Made by a program: the position numbers and the translations under genes | In this document: one piece after another, positions 60,071 through 64,000 of the stretch | Layout: each line of letters opens with the position of its first letter | How positions within the stretch are numbered: the stretch's first letter is position 1 | Notes under the pieces: generated by a model | What the model was told of the DNA's origin: nothing | The model's database searches: none | Seen by the model: only the letters and a program-made list of their open reading frames with translations | DNA from: Geofilum rhodophaeum | Lineage (GTDB): Bacteria > Bacteroidota > Bacteroidia > Bacteroidales > Marinilabiliaceae | DNA: 64,000 nucleotides | Direction: 5' to 3' | NCBI RefSeq assembly: GCF_002210225.1 | Contig: NZ_MWUJ01000015.1 | Span: 24,731-88,730 of the forward strand

Positions 60071-60452
60071 TACCCGCTGGCTGAACCTGGGCCTGCTTTT
60101 GGGTCTGCTTGCAGGTTTGGCGGTGTTTTTATTTTTCCCTTCGCTTTTTGAGCGTTTCACTTTTTGCTGGATTAAGGAAGTCACCGGTAAGCCCTGTCCC
60201 TCCTGTGGCACTACGCGTGCTGCTTTTTTATTGGTGGCGGGCGATTGGCGGGCTTCGCTGCACATGAATCCCCTGGGTTTGCTCAACAGTCTGCTCTACC
60301 TGGTGGTGGTGATTTGGCTGGGGACCGATTTAATCAGAGGGAGCTCTTCTTTCTGGCGCTTTGTGCGTAGGCCCTGGCCCGCTCCCTTTTTGTGGGCCCT
60401 GGGGATTTTGATGTTGGGCAATTGGTGGTGGAACCTGAGTAAGGGTTTGTAA
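60060..60452 (+). CDS. DUF2752 membrane protein
   Basis: Protein of 130 aa with three predicted transmembrane helices (~9-28, ~78-97, ~107-125). The DUF2752 signature CPSCGTTRAAFLLVAGDW follows the first helix; its CPxCGxTR motif looks like a metal- or redox-active cysteine pair (Cys46 and Cys49). Function unknown. The start ATG overlaps the TM2 gene's last codons by 11 bp, and a strong terminator follows the gene. Confidence 0.9.
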   Translation: MPVSTRWLNLGLLLGLLAGLAVFLFFPSLFERFTFCWIKEVTGKPCPSCGTTRAAFLLVAGDWRASLHMNPLGLLNSLLYLVVVIWLGTDLIRGSSSFWRFVRRPWPAPFLWALGILMLGNWWWNLSKGL

Positions 60453-60488
60453 GGTTGCTGAACAGCTGTTGCTGTTTGGTGCAAAACA

Positions 60489-60518
60489 AAAAAATCCGGC
60501 CCTGTGGCCGGATTTTTT
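60489..60518. terminator. Terminator between the DUF2752 and pgi genes
   Basis: AAAAAATCCGGCC / GGCCGGATTTTTT, a perfect 13-bp repeat with a CTGT loop and A/T flanks, serves the convergent DUF2752 (+) and pgi (-) genes. Confidence 0.9.
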
Positions 60519-60538
60519 GTTGCTTGTAAAAGCGCTGC

Positions 60539-61882
60539 TTAGATGCGTTTGCGCAGGGCTTCCGTTTCTTTTTCGAAGCCGGGTTTACCCAGGAGGGCAA
60601 ACATGTTCTTTTTGTAGGCTTCTACACCGGGCTGGTCAAAGGGATTCACGCCCAATACGTAGCCGCTGATGCCGCAGGCCTTCTCAAAGAAGAAAATGAG
60701 TTGACCGATGTAGTACTCGTTGAGCTGGGGCACGGAAATGCGGATGTTGGGTACGCCGCCGTCTACGTGGGCCACGAGGGTGCCGAGTTCGGCCATTTTG
60801 TTGACTTCGTCGATGCGCTTGCCAGCCAGGTAGTTGAGGCCGTCGAGGTCGTCCTTGTCGCTGGGTACTTCCAGCTTACGGTTGGCGCCTTCTACCGATA
60901 TCACGGTCTCAAAAATATTGCGCTCGCCTTCCTGAATCCACTGTCCCATAGAGTGGAGGTCGGTGGTAAAATCAACGGCTGCGGGGAATATGCCTTTGTT
61001 TTCCTTGCCTTCGCTCTCGCCGTACAACTGCTTCCACCATTCGGCCAGGAAGTGCAGTTTGGGGTGGTAGTTCACCAGAATTTCGGTGGTCTTGCCTTTT
61101 TGGTACAGCAAATTGCGCACGGCGGCGTAAAGGGTCGAGGGATTTTGGTCGTAGGCCACGCCGGGAGCGGTGGCGGTTTCCATATCCACGGCGCCTTTTA
61201 CCAGCTGCTCAATGTCGAGACCGGCAATGGCAATGGGCAAAAGGCCCACCGGGGTAAGTACCGAATAGCGACCACCCACATCGTCGGGAATCACATAAGT
61301 CTGATAGCCTTCACGGTCGGCCAGGGTGCGCAGGGCGCCTTTGCTGGCATCGGTGATGGCTACAATGCGGTCTTTGACTTCGGCGGCGGGGTATTTCTTT
61401 TCGAGCAGTTCTTTAAGCAGGCGGAAGGCGATGGCCGGCTCGGTGGTAGTGCCCGACTTGGAAATAACGACTACCGAAAAGTCCTTATTGCTCAAAAGGT
61501 CGAGCAGCTCGGCGGTATAGTCCTCTCCAATGTTTTGTCCCGCATACACCACTACGGGTGCTTTGCGCTCGCTTTGCAAAAAGTCGAAGGAGTTGGACAG
61601 GGCGTCGATAACGGCGCGGGCGCCCAGGTAGCTGCCGCCGATACCTACTACTACTACTACCTCGGACTGCTTGCTGAGTCGCTCGGCGGTGGCTTTTACC
61701 TCTTTGAGGTGTTCGGCTGTAATGGAAGAGGGCAGGTTGAGCCAGCCCAGAAAGTCGTTGCCTGCACCGCTTTTGTCGTGCAGCTTTTGCTGCGCGGTCA
61801 ATACTTCTTTTTCGATTTGCTGAACAGCGCCATCGGCGATGAAGCCTTTGGTTTTGCTGAAGTCAATGCTTATTTTTTGCAT
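60539..61882 (-). CDS. pgi: Glucose-6-phosphate isomerase
   Basis: Interconverts glucose 6-phosphate and fructose 6-phosphate; 447 aa, the shorter Firmicutes/Bacteroidota type. The SIS-fold substrate loop is [20 protein letters not shown] (~residues 74-93), a second phosphate-binding block is [19 protein letters not shown], and the family signature region follows [20 protein letters not shown]. The catalytic glutamate is in the [19 protein letters not shown] block (~residues 300-318), and the lysine in [19 protein letters not shown]. The ATG at 61882 ([14 protein letters not shown]) is chosen over one 42 nt upstream. Confidence 0.95.
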   Translation of the reverse strand: MQKISIDFSKTKGFIADGAVQQIEKEVLTAQQKLHDKSGAGNDFLGWLNLPSSITAEHLKEVKATAERLSKQSEVVVVVGIGGSYLGARAVIDALSNSFDFLQSERKAPVVVYAGQNIGEDYTAELLDLLSNKDFSVVVISKSGTTTEPAIAFRLLKELLEKKYPAAEVKDRIVAITDASKGALRTLADREGYQTYVIPDDVGGRYSVLTPVGLLPIAIAGLDIEQLVKGAVDMETATAPGVAYDQNPSTLYAAVRNLLYQKGKTTEILVNYHPKLHFLAEWWKQLYGESEGKENKGIFPAAVDFTTDLHSMGQWIQEGERNIFETVISVEGANRKLEVPSDKDDLDGLNYLAGKRIDEVNKMAELGTLVAHVDGGVPNIRISVPQLNEYYIGQLIFFFEKACGISGYVLGVNPFDQPGVEAYKKNMFALLGKPGFEKETEALRKRI

Positions 61883-61913
61883 GGTGATGTTGTGAGTTTG
61901 AAGTTTGTAAGCC

Positions 61914-61921
61914 CAAAGATA
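61914..61921 (-). promoter_or_regulatory. Possible pgi promoter -7 element
   Basis: On the minus strand TATCTTTG matches TAnnTTTG, 31 nt before the pgi ATG. No -33 TTTG is found at the usual distance. Confidence 0.4.
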
Positions 61922-62042
61922 CAATTTATCTGAAAGGTGGGAGGAATAAGAATAGTTTTTGTAACGTAGATTGGCCTCCCGGATATTCCTCAGGCTTCAG
62001 AGATTTTATTCTGTCTGGTATTAAAATCGTATTGTTTTTTGT

Positions 62043-62594
62043 TTAATGATTATTTGCCATTTCTTTAATGGTGTTAGAGTTGTACCTAAAACTGCGCCCA
62101 ATCCATGGGGATATTGCGAAGGCTTTGTGTGTTTTGTCAAAAACCAACCTGAGATTACTGGTGCGAATGGCATTTTCGAATTGCTCTATACGTGCAATGG
62201 GAATATCGACATCTTTGGGGTAATTGATTTCTAATTCTTTAATATTGCCATTCTGGTCTGCATAAATATCAATTGAAAACATCTCATTCAGACTAAATTC
62301 CCTATCAGCCATCTTAAAAAAGGGAGCAATAAACACTCGAACATATACATCCAACTCTCCCTTGTTGCTTATAGCAATCTCCGGAAGCTGCCCCCCTAGT
62401 TGAGCGTATTCAATAAAGTACGAATCTACAAACCGCAATGCATTGTTTTTATTTCTTATATGAAAGGAATGCTTGGATTCTTCCTTGATAAAAGTAGAGT
62501 CTATACCCTTAACCTCTTCAATGCTTATAACCTGACCCGCTATGTTTGAACAGGTAATTAGCAAAAGGGCAAAAATCAATTTTCTGTAATTCAT
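62043..62594 (-). CDS. Secreted protein of unknown function
   Basis: Protein of 183 aa that I do not recognise. The ATG at 62594 gives a Sec signal peptide (MNYRKLIFALLLITCSNIAG), which could alternatively be read as a lipobox-like LLITC; an upstream in-frame ATG at 62642 lacks this feature position. The mature part is mixed alpha/beta with LPEIAISNKGELDVYVRVFI and a C-terminal helix-rich block (IARIEQFENAIRTSNLRLVF). This resembles small Bacteroidota exported proteins that contain a TonB-like or DUF-type domain, but no name is justified. Codon use is AT-rich compared with the pgi side. The gene sits 96 bp from the left end of an IS4 element, which lies upstream and could have displaced its promoter. 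Confidence 0.6.
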   Translation of the reverse strand: MNYRKLIFALLLITCSNIAGQVISIEEVKGIDSTFIKEESKHSFHIRNKNNALRFVDSYFIEYAQLGGQLPEIAISNKGELDVYVRVFIAPFFKMADREFSLNEMFSIDIYADQNGNIKELEINYPKDVDIPIARIEQFENAIRTSNLRLVFDKTHKAFAISPWIGRSFRYNSNTIKEMANNH

Positions 62595-62689
62595 AGTTTT
62601 TGTGTTTAAGGTTCTATTGACAGTGTTTTTCTGCTCCCGCAAAGATGGACTGAATAGCTGTAGGTTTATAATTTGTATTGGAACATTAC

Positions 62690-62703
62690 TGTCCCATTAA
62701 AAT
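62690..62703. repeat. Left terminal inverted repeat of the IS4 element
   Basis: TGTCCCATTAAAAT, the exact reverse complement of bases 63981-63994. The base pattern TA-[C/G] just outside is shared by both ends, so the true repeat may extend slightly further with a mismatch. Confidence 0.85.
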
Positions 62704-62800
62704 CTAAAAAAGTTCTTTGAAATATTTGAAATTTAGTTAATTACAGAGGTTTTTAGAGCGAACGGACTTGAATTTTTAGTTTTGCATCAGATAAATCTGA

Positions 62801-63970
62801 ATGCATATGTATCAAGACAAATACGTTTTCGCTCAACTGGTCTCGTTTCTAAATCGAAGCAAATTCAATCGTATTGTTGCCAAATACAATGGAGACAAAT
62901 ACGTGAAGCATTTCACTTGTTGGAATCAATTGCTTTCTTTGATGTTCGGGCAATTGTCAAATCGTGAAAGTCTTAGAGATTTGATTGTCGCACTTGATGC
63001 TCATCACTCCAAATCTTATCATCTGGGCTTGGGCAAGAATATATCAAAATCATCTCTGGCCAGAGCCAATCAAGACAGAGACTATCACATCTTTGAAGAG
63101 TATGCTTACTATCTGGTAAACGAAGCCAGACAGAAACGAGTTGCTGACATCTTCAAAATTGAAGGCAATGTCTATGCTTTTGATTCAACGACGATTGACT
63201 TGTGCCTTTCCGTATTCTGGTGGGCGAAGTTTCGTAAGAAAAAAGGCGGAATCAAAGTGCATACATTATATGATGTGGAGACACAGATACCAGCATTTTT
63301 CCATATCACGGAAGCTTCTGTTCACGACTCTACTGCAATGAAAGAAATCCCTTATGAATCAGGCTTATATTACATATTTGACCGTGCATATAATCACTTC
63401 AAAATGTTGTTTAAGATTCATCAGATAGGAGCTTTCTATGTTTTAAGAGCCAAAAAGAATCTACAATGCAAGATGATAAAATGGAAACGAAGATTGCCCA
63501 AGAACGTACTTTCAGACGTAACAATTGAATTGACAGGTTTTTATCCTAAACAATACTATCCAGAACATCTTAGATTGGTCAGATATTGGGATGAAGAACA
63601 AAAGCGTGAGCTTGTATTCTTAACCAATGCGATGCACATTTCTGCACTTCAAGTTGCTGACCTTTACAAGAACCGCTGGCAAGTCGAGCTTTTCTTCAAG
63701 TGGCTAAAGCAACATCTAAAAGTCAAGAAATTCTGGGGAACTACTGAAAATGCTGTTCGAATTCAAATCTACGCCGCGATGTGCACTTATTGCTTGGTGG
63801 CAATCGTCCAAAAAGACATGCAACTTGACAGAAGTACATATGAGGTTTTGCAGATACTGAGTATTTCTTTAACAGATAAAACTCATCTTCGAGACCTATT
63901 TGAGAGAACTAAATTTCAAAATGACAAAGAACGTTTTAGGCTTAGTGAGCCAAATTTGTTTGATTTTTAA
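62801..63970 (+). CDS. IS4-family transposase
   Basis: DDE transposase of 389 aa that catalyses cut-and-paste movement of its element. The N-terminal DNA-binding region (~1-100, DUF4372-like; FNRIVAKYNGDKYVKHFTCW) precedes the RNase H-like core: first Asp in YAFDSTTIDL (Asp128), second in YIFDRAYNHF (Asp194) and the Glu in YKNRWQVELFFKWLK (Glu296). The last stretch is the IS4 Y-(2)-R-(3)-E-(6)-K signature. No frameshift or stop is seen, so it should be active. The start may be the ATG at 62801 or at 62807. Confidence 0.93.
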   Translation: MHMYQDKYVFAQLVSFLNRSKFNRIVAKYNGDKYVKHFTCWNQLLSLMFGQLSNRESLRDLIVALDAHHSKSYHLGLGKNISKSSLARANQDRDYHIFEEYAYYLVNEARQKRVADIFKIEGNVYAFDSTTIDLCLSVFWWAKFRKKKGGIKVHTLYDVETQIPAFFHITEASVHDSTAMKEIPYESGLYYIFDRAYNHFKMLFKIHQIGAFYVLRAKKNLQCKMIKWKRRLPKNVLSDVTIELTGFYPKQYYPEHLRLVRYWDEEQKRELVFLTNAMHISALQVADLYKNRWQVELFFKWLKQHLKVKKFWGTTENAVRIQIYAAMCTYCLVAIVQKDMQLDRSTYEVLQILSISLTDKTHLRDLFERTKFQNDKERFRLSEPNLFDF

Positions 63971-63980
63971 TACCGTCCCA

Positions 63981-63994
63981 ATTTTAATGGGACA
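63981..63994. repeat. Right terminal inverted repeat of the IS4 element
   Basis: ATTTTAATGGGACA, the exact reverse complement of bases 62690-62703. It starts 10 bp after the transposase stop codon. Confidence 0.85.
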
Positions 63995-64000
63995 CTAGTG

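Larger units (their letters stand above)
62690..63994 (+). mobile_element. Complete IS4-family insertion sequence
   Basis: An element of about 1.3 kb bounded by perfect 14-bp terminal inverted repeats (62690-62703 and 63981-63994) with one intact transposase gene. The left inner region is AT-rich. Target-site duplication cannot be tested fully because only 6 bases remain beyond the right end; the flanking bases seen do not give an obvious long duplication. Confidence 0.85.

Noticed and set aside
1..64000. tRNA, rRNA or CRISPR features
   Set aside because: No cloverleaf-like sequence, rRNA core sequence or regularly spaced repeat was noticed by eye. A tool-based scan for tRNAs was not possible.

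Overview
This window is a chromosomal segment of a Bacteroidota bacterium, most likely of the Bacteroidales/Marinilabiliales type; the exact genus cannot be read from the sequence. The evidence is threefold. First, repeated promoter cores fit the Bacteroidota pattern TTTG-N19-21-TAnnTTTG, with few Shine-Dalgarno sites. Second, there is a membrane propeller regulator of the Bacteroidetes hybrid two-component type. Third, several proteins have family traits typical of the phylum: ribosomal protein S16 with a long tail, a HU-like/SPOR membrane protein, a fused SpmA-SpmB protein and DUF4450/GH105/GH28 glycan enzymes. No rRNA, tRNA or CRISPR array was seen.

Layout. 1-3.5 kb: the 3' part of dnaE, trxA and a NupC-type nucleoside transporter. 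3.6-5.5 kb: an AT-richer AbiE-like type IV toxin-antitoxin pair with a consensus promoter and a 19-bp operator-like palindrome. 5.5-12.4 kb: a DUF151/UVR nuclease-like protein, two overlapping flippase-like membrane proteins, rsmA, mgtE, a glycosyltransferase and an orphan protein. 12.6-27.4 kb: priA, a candidate small RNA, rpoN, a degenerate PAP2-like protein, pdxB, transketolase, a HU/SPOR protein, a GT2 glycosyltransferase, then a minus-strand run of two redox-dead thioredoxin-fold lipoproteins, lpxH and a KASIII enzyme.

27.4-39.5 kb: a complete branched-chain amino acid operon on the minus strand, ilvD-ilvB-ilvN-ilvC-leuA-leuC-leuD-leuA2-leuB. A 19-codon leader peptide with 12 Leu/Val/Ile codons precedes it, followed by RNA segments that can form mutually exclusive pause, antiterminator and terminator hairpins. 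This is a full ribosome-mediated attenuator. A second strong terminator-like hairpin separates the ilv and leu halves.

39.6-51.8 kb: four exported enzymes (a six-hairpin glycosidase-like lipoprotein, a DUF4450 protein, GH105 and GH28) that look like a pectin or rhamnogalacturonan side-chain degradation operon without SusC/SusD. Convergent to it lies a giant propeller sensor with a transmembrane segment, a receiver and an AraC DNA-binding domain, but with no histidine kinase domain. This kinase-less regulator is the most unusual protein in the window.

51.9-62 kb: dapD, a thioesterase, rimM and rpsP (minus), an AraC regulator, a dnaG/FMN-protein/SpmAB cluster, a TM2-DUF2752 pair and pgi. 62-64 kb: an AT-rich end with a secreted protein of unknown function and a complete IS4-family insertion sequence whose right end lies six bases from the window edge.
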